Origin: Prevotella sp.
Lineage (GTDB): Bacteria > Bacteroidota > Bacteroidia > Bacteroidales > Bacteroidaceae
Assembly: GCA_016281815.1 (NCBI GenBank)
Contig: JAEEJK010000104.1
Location: 62,001 to 126,000, forward strand
Direction of reading: 5' to 3'
Length of the DNA stretch: 64,000 nt
Shown here: one piece after another, positions 25,178 through 33,411 of the stretch
Layout of the letters: every line of letters begins with the position of its first letter
Numbering within the stretch: the stretch's first letter is position 1
Program-made: the position numbers and the translations under genes
The notes under the pieces: model-generated
What the model was told of the DNA's origin: nothing
The model's input: the letters and a program-made list of their open reading frames with translations, nothing else
Databases searched by the model: none

Positions 25178-26554
25178 ATGAACATCAGTATTTTCGGATT
25201 AGGATATGTGGGTTGTGTGGGAGCAGCCTGTCTTGCCAAACTCGGACATCATGTGATAGGTGTCGACGTGAACGAGAACAAGGTGAGGCTCATCAACGAG
25301 GGCAAACCCACAATCATCGAGGAAGGCATCGCCGAACTGTGCGCCGAAGCACATGCCGCCGGGCGTATGCACGCCACCATGGATGCCACAGAAGCCGTCA
25401 TGTCAAGCGACATCTCGTTTATCGTGGTCGGCACCCCCTCCAGCAAGGAAGGGCACCTCAACCTCAACTATATCTTCGCAGTGGCCACGCGCATCGGTCA
25501 GGCATTGAAAGAGAAACAAGGTTTCCACATCATCGCCATCCGTTCGACGGTTCTTCCCGGCACCAATGAGAAGGTGGGCAAGATCATTGAGCAAGAGAGC
25601 GGCAAGCGGCGCAACATTGACTTCGCGGTGGTGAGTAACCCGGAATTCCTGCGTGAGGGAACCAGTGTCAAAGACTATTTCAACCCTCCTCTCACCCTGA
25701 TAGGCACAGACAATGCTCAGGCAGAAGCACAGATGCGTGAACTATACAAAGACATCCCTGCAGAACTGATCTGCACAGACATCAAGGTGGCAGAGATCAT
25801 GAAGTATGTGAACAACACCTACCACGCACTGAAAATCGTCTTCGGCAACGAGGTGGGCAACATCTGCAAGGGCCTCGACATCGACAGCCATAAGGTGATG
25901 GAGATATTCTGCAAGGACCGTCAACTCAACATCTCCCCCTACTATTTCAAACCCGGATTCGCCTACGGAGGCTCATGCCTGCCCAAAGACATGAAGGCCC
26001 TTCGCGCGCTTGCCCATGACCTATATGTGGAAGTGCCGGTGATAGACAGCATCCATCCCAGCAATGAGAAGCAAAAGGACAACGCCGTTCAAGCCATCCT
26101 GTCAAAAGGCAAGCGCAAGGTAGGAATTCTCGGACTGAGTTTCAAGTCGGGCACCGATGACCTGCGCTGCTCCCCCATTGTCGATGTGGTGGAACGACTG
26201 CTCGGCAAGGGGTGCGAGATCCGCATTTATGACAAGAATGTCGTGGTGAGCGAACTTACCGGCACCAACAAGGACTTCATCATGGCCAAAATTCCGCACC
26301 TCCAGCATTTTGTGACCAGCGACCTCGATTCTGTCTGTACACAGTCCGATGTGCTTGTAGTCACCAACAAGGAGAATGAGTTTGCCCATCTTCTAGAGCA
26401 GTATCCCCACAAGATTGTCATCGACCTTGTACGGCAATGGCGGGATGTAGATTATGAGGGCCACTATGAAGGCCTTTCCTGGGGGGACATCAATCAGAAC
26501 AGAGGCGCCCAGAAACAGGCCATCAACAAGGATTTCCAACAGACCGACTTCTAA
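25178..26554 (+). CDS. nucleotide-sugar dehydrogenase, AlgD-like (GDP-mannose 6-dehydrogenase type)
   Basis: A 458-residue NAD-dependent four-electron dehydrogenase that makes an NDP-uronic acid. It opens with SIFGLGYVGCVGAACLAKLG, closer to AlgD than to Ugd. Other markers are IRSTVLPGT, NPEFLREGTSVKDY, the catalytic Cys in YGGSCLPKDMKALR and GLSFKSGTDDLRCSP. The AlgD-type RIYDKNVVVSELTGTNK stretch also suggests GDP-mannose or UDP-HexNAc rather than UDP-glucose, but substrate is not certain. It is the first gene of a tight operon; the heparinase-like gene starts at the very next base. GC content rises sharply compared with the genes before it. Confidence 0.85.
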   Translation: MNISIFGLGYVGCVGAACLAKLGHHVIGVDVNENKVRLINEGKPTIIEEGIAELCAEAHAAGRMHATMDATEAVMSSDISFIVVGTPSSKEGHLNLNYIFAVATRIGQALKEKQGFHIIAIRSTVLPGTNEKVGKIIEQESGKRRNIDFAVVSNPEFLREGTSVKDYFNPPLTLIGTDNAQAEAQMRELYKDIPAELICTDIKVAEIMKYVNNTYHALKIVFGNEVGNICKGLDIDSHKVMEIFCKDRQLNISPYYFKPGFAYGGSCLPKDMKALRALAHDLYVEVPVIDSIHPSNEKQKDNAVQAILSKGKRKVGILGLSFKSGTDDLRCSPIVDVVERLLGKGCEIRIYDKNVVVSELTGTNKDFIMAKIPHLQHFVTSDLDSVCTQSDVLVVTNKENEFAHLLEQYPHKIVIDLVRQWRDVDYEGHYEGLSWGDINQNRGAQKQAINKDFQQTDF

Positions 26555-28426
26555 ATGGGCAGGTGGGGATGGTATTTGCACAGACTGAGAGCCATGAGCC
26601 TTCGGGAAGTAGCATGGCGAATCAGTCAGAAGTGCTTGGAGCGCCGTGAGCGCAAGTATGCCCGTCACCCCATCCCCGTGACCAGCCAGGTGTTCAACCA
26701 ATCGCTTGCCCCACTGACTCTCGATGCCCACAAACTGGGTATAGAATACCACAATGAAGGGCACAGCCACCAGAATGACATCCATCTTCTCGGAGGCTTT
26801 GACTACAGTAGATATAAAACCCGCTGGCATGCCGGATTTCAGACACCCAACGAATGGGGACAGTTTTTTTCCTACGACATCAACTACAAGCAGCATGATG
26901 CCATCGGCGATGCCCGCACCAACTGGGAACTGAACCGACATTTCCAATTTGCCATTCTCGCCAAGAATTACTACCACACCCACGACAGGCAGCATCTGGA
27001 AGAACTCACTGCGCTTCTGGATGACTGGCGCAAGAGCAACCCTTTCCTGCTCGGCATCTCATGGACCAGCGTCATGGAGGTGGCCATCAGGTCTATCAAC
27101 TGGATGTTCATGCTGGCCTACCTCAAGAAGGCAGGTGACACCAGCCACCAACTGCAGAATGACATCAACACCGGCATTGTCAACATGCTGGACTATGTGA
27201 ACAAGCACCGGTCGCGTTATTCCTCTGCCAACAACCACCTCCTGATAGAATCAACCGCCCTGGTGCTCGGAGGATATGCTTTCGGACATGCTCCATGGAA
27301 GGAAGATGGCATCCGCACAATGACTGCCGAATTGGAGCGCCAGATTACCCCCGACGGAGTGAACAGGGAGATGTCGCTGCACTATCATGCATTTGTCCTG
27401 GAAGCCTATTCACTTACCGCTCATTGCATCTTGTCAAACAGCGATGCCCTCCCTCCATCCTGGCACACCTACATGGAAAGGATGAGTGAGTTCATCTGTC
27501 ACTCCATGTATGACGAAGCACATGTGCTGGCTTTTGGTGACGACGATGAGGGCAAGGTCATCGATTTGCAAGGCGGCAACTTCCCTTATTATGATTATGT
27601 GCTGCAAATGAGTTCGTTGGTCACTGGGAAGAGATACTCACATTTCGTCAAGACGAATGAGACAGTGAACTGCCTTTTCCCTGCATCCGACATTTCAGCC
27701 ATCAGTCGCCAACCACGCTTTGAGCCCTATGAAGGAAAATGCTTTGAGCAAGGAGGCTATACCTTCCTTCGTAGCAAAGACGGTGAAGTGCTCATAGGCA
27801 TCGACCATGCCCCTCTGGGGTTTGGCAGCATAGCCGCCCACGGACATGCAGACGCGCTGAGTTTCCAACTGCTGGTTGGCGGTGCGCCTCTCTTCACCGA
27901 CCCAGGGACCTATATCTACCACTGTGACCTTCCTGCCCGCAATCAGTTCAGGAAGTCCATCAACCACAATACGGTCAGTGTCGGAGGAGCAGACCAATCG
28001 GAGATGCTGGGTGCTTTTCTGTGGGGCAAGAAAGCCAACTGCCGACTTTTGAAGCACGACATCAACGGCAGCCACAGCCTCCTGACAGCCGAACACGACG
28101 GGTATGCGCCTGTCACCGTCCGCCGCACTTTCGACTTCGACCACGAAGGCAAAAGGCTCACCATCACCGACGAACTGAGCCAAGAGAGCGACATCATCCT
28201 CACCTACGCGACAGGTCATGGTGTTGACATTCAGCAGGAAAAAAAAGGATGGCTGCTGAGCCTTGAGAAAGCAAGATGCCTGCTGACCGTCTCTGTTTCA
28301 TCCCAGTACGCTGCCAGTGTAGAACCAACCGAGGTGTCTGTCTGTTACGGCACAAAGAGTTCGGCGAAAGCCATCAGGTATAGGACCCGTTGCAAAAGCA
28401 TCACCAGTATCATCACCATATTATAA
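26555..28426 (+). CDS. heparinase II/III family protein, no signal peptide
   Basis: A 623-residue protein with an N-terminal alpha/alpha toroid (residues ~60-340; NWELNRHFQFAILAKNY, SSANNHLLIESTALVLGGYA) and a C-terminal beta-sandwich (~370-620). Lyase landmarks are the Asn/His in ANNHL, the REMSLHYHAFVLEAY segment with a Tyr, and HGHADALSFQLLVGGAPLFT with a conserved His. Family members are uronate-polymer lyases. No export signal is visible (MGRWGWYLHRLRAM), as in the cytoplasmic or membrane-associated homologues found in exopolysaccharide operons. It may edit or recycle the polymer, or have lost lyase activity. Confidence 0.82.
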   Translation: MGRWGWYLHRLRAMSLREVAWRISQKCLERRERKYARHPIPVTSQVFNQSLAPLTLDAHKLGIEYHNEGHSHQNDIHLLGGFDYSRYKTRWHAGFQTPNEWGQFFSYDINYKQHDAIGDARTNWELNRHFQFAILAKNYYHTHDRQHLEELTALLDDWRKSNPFLLGISWTSVMEVAIRSINWMFMLAYLKKAGDTSHQLQNDINTGIVNMLDYVNKHRSRYSSANNHLLIESTALVLGGYAFGHAPWKEDGIRTMTAELERQITPDGVNREMSLHYHAFVLEAYSLTAHCILSNSDALPPSWHTYMERMSEFICHSMYDEAHVLAFGDDDEGKVIDLQGGNFPYYDYVLQMSSLVTGKRYSHFVKTNETVNCLFPASDISAISRQPRFEPYEGKCFEQGGYTFLRSKDGEVLIGIDHAPLGFGSIAAHGHADALSFQLLVGGAPLFTDPGTYIYHCDLPARNQFRKSINHNTVSVGGADQSEMLGAFLWGKKANCRLLKHDINGSHSLLTAEHDGYAPVTVRRTFDFDHEGKRLTITDELSQESDIILTYATGHGVDIQQEKKGWLLSLEKARCLLTVSVSSQYAASVEPTEVSVCYGTKSSAKAIRYRTRCKSITSIITIL

Positions 28427-28460
28427 AGAAAAATATCCGTTTATAAAGAAAAATATCCGT
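28421..28460. repeat. perfect 20-bp tandem duplication across a stop codon
   Basis: The 20-mer ttataaagaaaaatatccgt occurs twice back to back. The first copy contains the last codon and stop of the heparinase-like gene; the second forms the spacer before the GT4 gene. Each copy also contains a TATAAAGA block. Confidence 0.9.
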
Positions 28461-28463
28461 ATC

Positions 28464-29660
28464 ATGCAGAGAAAAGTGCTGATTATCGTGGAGAACCTCC
28501 CCGTCCCTTTTGACACACGTGTATGGCAGGAAGCGACGACGTTGGCCGAAAACGGCTATGAGGTGTCTGTCATCTGCCCCAAGGGAAAAGGATACGACAA
28601 GGAATATGAATATCTGAAAGGCGTACATATCCACCGCCACGACATGCCTGAGGAAGGCAATGGTGCCTTAGGTTATGCCCGTGAGTATTTCTGCGCCCTG
28701 CGCGAGGAGTTGCGTCTGGCCCGCAAAATCTACAAGGAACGCGGCTTCCATGTCATTCACGGCTGCAACCCTCCCGATGACATCTACATGGTAGCGAGAT
28801 GGTTCAAGCGCAAAGGGGTGGATTACGTCTTCGACCACCACGACATCTGTCCGGAACTTTATGAGGCGAAGTTTGGCAAGACCACCGGTTTGCTATATAA
28901 GAGTCAACTGTGGCTGGAGCGGCAAACCTACAAGCACTGCGCATTTGCTTTTGTGACGAATGAGAGTTACAAAAAAATAGCCATCGAGCGCGGAGGAATG
29001 AAAGAAAAGGATGTCTTTGTGCTCCGCAGTGGTCCCAAGTTGGAACGTCTGCGGATCACCCCCGCAAAACCCGAGATCAAGCGAGGCCGTAAATACATGG
29101 TGGGATACCTTGGTGTGATTGGCCAGCAAGAAGGTATCGAGTATCTTCTGGAGGCCGCCCGATACATCCGCGAGGACCTTCACCGCGACGACATTTTCTG
29201 GGGCATCGTCGGAGGAGGCCCCCACTTGGAAGCCCTCCGCAAACAGAGCCACAACATGGGGCTCGACGACATCGTCGAATTCACCGGGCGTGTGCCCGAT
29301 GAGACCCTGCTCGACTATCTCAACACCGCCGACGTGTGTGTCAACTCAGATGAGTACAACGCCATGAACGACAAGAGTACGATGAACAAGATATTGGAGT
29401 ACATGGCACTGGGCAAGCCCATTGTTCAGTTTGATCTCACAGAGGGCCGTTACTCAGCCCGCGACGCTTCGCTGTATGCCATACCCAACAATGCGAGAGA
29501 CATGGCCGACAAGATCATCCAATTGCTGGAGGATGAGCCATTGCGCAAACGGATGTCAGCCTACGGTCGTGACCGCATCATCAACGAACTGAGTTGGGAG
29601 CATACAAGCAAGGCTTTGTTGGAAGGATATGACAAGTATTTCTCAGCCAGGGGGTTGTGA
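28464..29660 (+). CDS. GT4 family glycosyltransferase
   Basis: A 398-residue GT-B transferase. The opening VLIIVENLPVPFDTRVWQEA is a recognised GT4 pattern in exopolysaccharide loci. HGCNPPDDIYMVARWFK and DYVFDHHDICPELYEAK mark the N-terminal domain. GYLGVIGQQEGIEYLLEAAR, GGGPHLEALR and the E-x7-E-like NEYNAMNDKSTMNKILEYMA are in the donor domain. It probably adds a sugar to the uronate-containing unit. Second of the GT4 genes in the window, in an operon with four sugar-nucleotide or lyase genes. Confidence 0.88.
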   Translation: MQRKVLIIVENLPVPFDTRVWQEATTLAENGYEVSVICPKGKGYDKEYEYLKGVHIHRHDMPEEGNGALGYAREYFCALREELRLARKIYKERGFHVIHGCNPPDDIYMVARWFKRKGVDYVFDHHDICPELYEAKFGKTTGLLYKSQLWLERQTYKHCAFAFVTNESYKKIAIERGGMKEKDVFVLRSGPKLERLRITPAKPEIKRGRKYMVGYLGVIGQQEGIEYLLEAARYIREDLHRDDIFWGIVGGGPHLEALRKQSHNMGLDDIVEFTGRVPDETLLDYLNTADVCVNSDEYNAMNDKSTMNKILEYMALGKPIVQFDLTEGRYSARDASLYAIPNNARDMADKIIQLLEDEPLRKRMSAYGRDRIINELSWEHTSKALLEGYDKYFSARGL

Positions 29661-29697
29661 GTTTAGGAGTTTAGATATTACATAAAACGAACATATT

Positions 29698-30885
29698 ATG
29701 TTAGACTTATTTCAAGCTTATCGAACGTTTTTTGGAAAGGGTGATGCCCTTTACCAACTGTTTTCACCTTATCGTATATGTCCGCTTGGGGCCCATGTGG
29801 ACCACCAGCATGGGCTGGTGAGTGGTTTCGCCTTTGACAGCGGCATAGAATTTCTTTTTTCCGCCACAGACACCGGCAAGGTGGAGATGTGCTCCCTCTC
29901 CTTTGAGGGACTGATGACCTTCAATGTGAGACGTGAGGTTGACTCCAAGCAGCACAACTGGGGCGACTATCTCCGTGGAGCGGTATGGTCGCTGCAAAAG
30001 GATTTCCAGTTGCAGAAAGGCATCCGTGGCGTGGTGAAAGGTTCCATGCCCATCGGTGGTCTGTCTTCCTCAGCCGCCTTGCTCTGCGGATTTGTCAAGG
30101 CATTGGACAAGGTCAACAACCTGGGTCTCGACAAGATGCAGGTCATCAAATACGCCTCCATGGCAGAACGCACTTATGTGAGTCTGAACAACGGCATTCT
30201 CGACCAAGCCTGTGTGGTGCTGTGTGAGGCAGAAAAACTGCTCTACCTCGACACTGAGACATCGGAGTACAAGATTCTGCAGTTTGGTGACGGGAAAAGA
30301 GACCTTCCCTTCAAGATCGGCATCTTCTTCAGCGGTGTGACCCGCAAGTTGACCGGCACCGACTACAACCTTCGCGTGTCGGAATGCAAGACAGCAGCAT
30401 GGATGATGCAAGCCTATGAGAACATCCCCCTGAAGGAACTGCAGGACACCCGGTTGCATGATGTCCCCGAGGAGTTGTTGGAGAAATATGGCGAGCGGAT
30501 GCCGGAGCGTTTTGCCAAGCGTGCGCGCCACTACTATACCGAATGCGACCGTGTGGAAGCAGGTGTGGAGGCTTGGAAGAAAGGTGATATCAAGGCATTT
30601 GGCCAACTGATTTTCGAGAGTTGCGAGAGTTCGATGAACAACTATGAATGTGGTTCGCCAGAACTGATAGAACTGTACAAGATCATGCGGCGCACAGACG
30701 GCATCTATGGTGGCCGTTTCAGCGGTGCAGGCTTCAAGGGTGCCTGCATTGCCCTTGTCGACCCCATGAAGGAGGACAGCATCCGTGAGTATGTGACCCA
30801 AGAGTATCTCAAGGCATTCCCCCAATACCGTGACTCCTTCAAGGTGTTCTTCTGCAAGACCAGCAACGGTGTGGATTTCCTTTAA
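29698..30885 (+). CDS. GHMP kinase, galacturonokinase/galactokinase-like
   Basis: A 395-residue sugar-1-kinase. Motif 1 is YRICPLGAHVDHQHG, motif 2 SMPIGGLSSSAALL, motif 3 FSGAGFKGACIALVD. Motif 1 with GAHVDHQ instead of the galactokinase GEHTDYN, plus NGILDQACV, YNLRVSECKTAA and SSMNNYECG, is the pattern I know from plant galacturonic-acid kinase (GalAK). It should make a sugar-1-phosphate, perhaps GalA-1-P. The next gene encodes a matching nucleotidyltransferase. Galactokinase activity is the main alternative. 37 nt separate it from the GT4 gene. Confidence 0.8.
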   Translation: MLDLFQAYRTFFGKGDALYQLFSPYRICPLGAHVDHQHGLVSGFAFDSGIEFLFSATDTGKVEMCSLSFEGLMTFNVRREVDSKQHNWGDYLRGAVWSLQKDFQLQKGIRGVVKGSMPIGGLSSSAALLCGFVKALDKVNNLGLDKMQVIKYASMAERTYVSLNNGILDQACVVLCEAEKLLYLDTETSEYKILQFGDGKRDLPFKIGIFFSGVTRKLTGTDYNLRVSECKTAAWMMQAYENIPLKELQDTRLHDVPEELLEKYGERMPERFAKRARHYYTECDRVEAGVEAWKKGDIKAFGQLIFESCESSMNNYECGSPELIELYKIMRRTDGIYGGRFSGAGFKGACIALVDPMKEDSIREYVTQEYLKAFPQYRDSFKVFFCKTSNGVDFL

Positions 30886-30906
30886 TCACAACAAATTCAG
30901 AATCAA

Positions 30907-31638
30907 ATGAAGAATATCATCATAGCGGCGGGCTATGCCACACGGCTTTATCCCCTGACGGAGAATTTCCCCAAGCCTCTGCTGAAAGTCGGGGAGAAGA
31001 CGATTTTGGGCCGTATGCTTGACGACATCGACCTCATCGAAGACATCGATGAGCACATCATTGTCACCAACCACAAGTTTGCGCCCATTTTTGAGGAATG
31101 GCTCAAGGAAACATCCTATCAGAAGCCCATCCGTATCATCGACGACGGAACGACAGACAACGAGCATCGGCTGGGCGCAGTCAAGGACCTTCTGCTGGCT
31201 CTCCACCAATGTGCGATCGACGACGACATCATGGTGTTGGCAGCAGACAACATCCTCGATTTCTCCTTCCGGGGATTTGTCGACTTCTTCAAAGAGAAGA
31301 GGACATCCGTCATCATGTTCTACCACGAACCGTCACTGAAACGTCTCCAGCGAACTGGTGTGATTGCCATCAATGAAGACAATCGCGTGCTTCAGATGCA
31401 GGAAAAGCCATCGGAACCGGTGTCAGAGTGGGCCGTGCCCCCCTTCTACATCTACAGCCGTGCCGACATGCCCCTCATCCTTGACTGCATGAATCATGGC
31501 TGCGGTTTCGACGCGCCGGGCAATCTTGCCCATTATCTGGTGGATGTCACCGCCATTCATGCGTGGGAAATGCCCGGCAGCCGCTACGATATCGGTTCGC
31601 TGGACAGTTACGAGGAAGCCCAGCGGCTCTTCGGCTGA
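30907..31638 (+). CDS. sugar-1-phosphate nucleotidyltransferase
   Basis: A 243-residue GT-A-like nucleotidyltransferase. The signature is IIAAGYATRLYPLTENFPKPLLKVG (NTP-binding loop and PK motif, quoted as two overlapping parts). LAADNILDFSF supplies the metal-binding Asp and ends with GSRYDIGSLDSYEEA. It lacks the C-terminal extension of GlmU/RmlA-long proteins, so it is a minimal enzyme. Placed 21 nt after the sugar-1-kinase, it probably turns the kinase product into an NDP-sugar. It ends the operon, just before a perfect palindrome. Confidence 0.83.
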   Translation: MKNIIIAAGYATRLYPLTENFPKPLLKVGEKTILGRMLDDIDLIEDIDEHIIVTNHKFAPIFEEWLKETSYQKPIRIIDDGTTDNEHRLGAVKDLLLALHQCAIDDDIMVLAADNILDFSFRGFVDFFKEKRTSVIMFYHEPSLKRLQRTGVIAINEDNRVLQMQEKPSEPVSEWAVPPFYIYSRADMPLILDCMNHGCGFDAPGNLAHYLVDVTAIHAWEMPGSRYDIGSLDSYEEAQRLFG

Positions 31639-31686
31639 CAAAGCCACTGAGACAAAGAAAGCGTCCTCAGGCTTATCATCTCCCCA

Positions 31687-31732
31687 AAACCAGTCACCGC
31701 CGTCATCCTGGGATGACGGCGGTGACTGGTTT
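31687..31732. terminator. 46-bp perfect palindrome, likely bidirectional terminator
   Basis: Perfect 22-bp arms (aaaccagtcaccgccgtcatcc and its reverse complement) around a 2-nt loop, located between the convergent nucleotidyltransferase and sigma-like genes. A short T-run ends the right arm; there is no long U-tract. Such a long uninterrupted stem is unusual for a simple terminator. Confidence 0.65.
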
Positions 31733-31739
31733 CTGTCGC

Positions 31740-32702
31740 TTATGTGTGGGAGTACCACCAGAGACGGAACTTCTCGTCAAAAATGGCATTGAGCCGAGAG
31801 TAACGGGTGTCCACATAGTCGCGTCGGCATCCCAAAGCCTTGGCGACATCAGTGGGTTTGGTGCCTTTTCGTCTTTCGGTGAAGATGAAGATGTCACGCT
31901 CATTCCATTGAAGGATGTTGGTGACGAAATTGCTGATGAAGTCCATCGCCCGGGCCTCCACCTCACCGTTGGCAAGATTGACACCAAAGACATCGCTGAA
32001 GATGTTGTCAGTCTGGACGAACATGCCCATTGCATCCTCCAAGTCCACGGATGTGGTGACACAGCGCGGAGATTTGTCAGTGATGACATACTCCTCATAG
32101 ACATAGTTGGAGTTGACGAGGCGGAACTTGAAATAGTGCTCAGCCATCTCTTTTACTTTCTTGAATTCATTAGAGTCCATTTTCATTGCTTTCATGATCA
32201 GGTCTTCGTTTTCTCTTTCCACGTAGATTTTGATCAGCAGGTCGCGGTCCTCGCCCTTGGGCATGACCTCATCGATGATCATCTTGCAGCCTTCAGGAGT
32301 CTGCTTTTTCAGCATGACCTTTGTGTTCTTTGCGGTGCGCTGCCTCACATCCTTGATGATTCTCTGCTCCTTGAGATACCCTGTGATGGTGTGGAAAGTG
32401 ACCGTGAAGAGCCAGTTGTCGAGCGATTTGCCCGAGAAGGTGTCGAGCACATGCCAAGTGCCGTCATCCCAGAATTTCTCGTACATGATGGTACCGAAAT
32501 CCTCTTTGGAGATGTGGTATTTGTAGGTAGAGACCACACACCCGGTGATGTATTTGCGGATCTGGTACATGGAGAAGGTTTCGTTCTCTCCTCCGAAGAA
32601 AAAAGAGCGGCAGAACTTTTCGTCGGTTTTGAGACGATGGAAGAGATTCTTGACTTCCTCCGGGCCAAGGGAGGAAAATGGGCGTTTATTGTTTCGAGTC
32701 AT
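31740..32702 (-). CDS. sigma-factor-like DNA-binding protein
   Basis: A 320-residue protein of a type I have seen only in Prevotella/Bacteroides. The middle (residues ~55-115, STYKYHISKEDFGTIMYEKF, DNWLFTVTFHTITGYL) resembles the sigma-70 region 2 helix pattern. The C-terminus (ILQWNERDIFIFTERRKG then TKPTDVAKALGCRRDYVDTR) resembles a region-4 helix-turn-helix. A second helical repeat lies between (residues ~165-210). It could be an ECF-like sigma factor or a regulator using the same fold. No anti-sigma gene is adjacent. Confidence 0.5.
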   Translation of the reverse strand: MTRNNKRPFSSLGPEEVKNLFHRLKTDEKFCRSFFFGGENETFSMYQIRKYITGCVVSTYKYHISKEDFGTIMYEKFWDDGTWHVLDTFSGKSLDNWLFTVTFHTITGYLKEQRIIKDVRQRTAKNTKVMLKKQTPEGCKMIIDEVMPKGEDRDLLIKIYVERENEDLIMKAMKMDSNEFKKVKEMAEHYFKFRLVNSNYVYEEYVITDKSPRCVTTSVDLEDAMGMFVQTDNIFSDVFGVNLANGEVEARAMDFISNFVTNILQWNERDIFIFTERRKGTKPTDVAKALGCRRDYVDTRYSRLNAIFDEKFRLWWYSHT

Positions 32703-32763
32703 AGGTGTTGCATTATTTAGTGAGTTGTAGTAGTGTGTCAGGTTGGGTTCAGGGAAGAAAAAA

Positions 32764-32797
32764 TCCGAACTTCTCTGTTTTTTCTGAGAAAGTCCGG
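32764..32797 (-). terminator. terminator of the 134-residue hypothetical gene
   Basis: On the minus strand a stem (tccggactttctcag / cagagaagttcgga, one bulge) is followed by ATTTTTTC about 30-60 nt after the stop codon. Confidence 0.6.
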
Positions 32798-32823
32798 AAC
32801 TTCTTTTGTTGCATTGTCGCTGG

Positions 32824-33228
32824 TCAATGAGGGGAAATTTTTCCCTTTGTTTTCTTGCCGCGAGGTCGAAGTTCCGTCAGTTGGTTTCGCTCTGTGAGCA
32901 ATAGTGTGGCCTCTTGTTTCTTGTTTGTCTGGCTGAATAGTTTGCGTGATAGTTTTATCTCATCCAACGATATGGTGAGATTTCCGATGATAGTCCTCGT
33001 CCTGTATTCGGAGGGTAAGTAGCCTTGCTCATCCGACAATTTGCCCATGGCCAAACTGTCAGAATCCAAGTAAGCGCATGTCATTCGATTGTCATCAATT
33101 AGCATGAGATGGTATTTCCAATGCGTGAGTGAGTGAATGAGACAGTGATAATTCTCGTAGCAATCCGTTAATAGTACAGACCTTTCTTCAGTAGATGGGA
33201 TGGTTGAGACATCCTCCAAATCAATCAA
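32824..33228 (-). CDS. hypothetical protein
   Basis: A 134-residue protein with no recognised family, signal or membrane segment. It has a basic C-terminus (RPRGKKTKGKISPH) and a central alpha/beta pattern (HLMLIDDNRMTCAYLDSD). It has its own upstream promoter element and a terminator, which supports it as a real gene. It is divergent from the DUF4861 gene and lies just upstream of the sigma-like gene on the same strand, but a terminator separates them. Function unknown. Confidence 0.55.
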   Translation of the reverse strand: MIDLEDVSTIPSTEERSVLLTDCYENYHCLIHSLTHWKYHLMLIDDNRMTCAYLDSDSLAMGKLSDEQGYLPSEYRTRTIIGNLTISLDEIKLSRKLFSQTNKKQEATLLLTERNQLTELRPRGKKTKGKISPH

Positions 33229-33242
33229 TTCTTTAAGTAATG

Positions 33243-33250
33243 CAAAGATA
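33243..33250 (-). promoter_or_regulatory. -7 element upstream of the 134-residue hypothetical gene
   Basis: On the minus strand TATCTTTG then CATT, 15 bp before the ATG at 33228. No TTG at the usual distance was found. Confidence 0.5.
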
Positions 33251-33352
33251 AAGCAATTTTTTAAATTTTGTATAATCCTAAAGATAATTTTACCTACATT
33301 AATATTTGTTCACAACTCGCATTTATTTATTAATTAAAGTTAATCAATCATC

Positions 33353-33380
33353 TTGCTTTCAGCGATTATTACTATATTTG
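33353..33380 (+). promoter_or_regulatory. Bacteroidetes sigma promoter for the DUF4861 gene
   Basis: TTG, 17 nt, TATATTTG followed by GGCAC, about 30 nt upstream of the ATG at 33412. Confidence 0.55.
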
Positions 33381-33411
33381 GGCACTACAAGCAAATCATC
33401 CAATAAAACCC

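Noticed and set aside
31563-32720. 385-codon plus-strand ORF
   Set aside because: It is antisense to the sigma-like gene and overlaps the end of the nucleotidyltransferase gene; no domain, and the minus strand is clearly coding.
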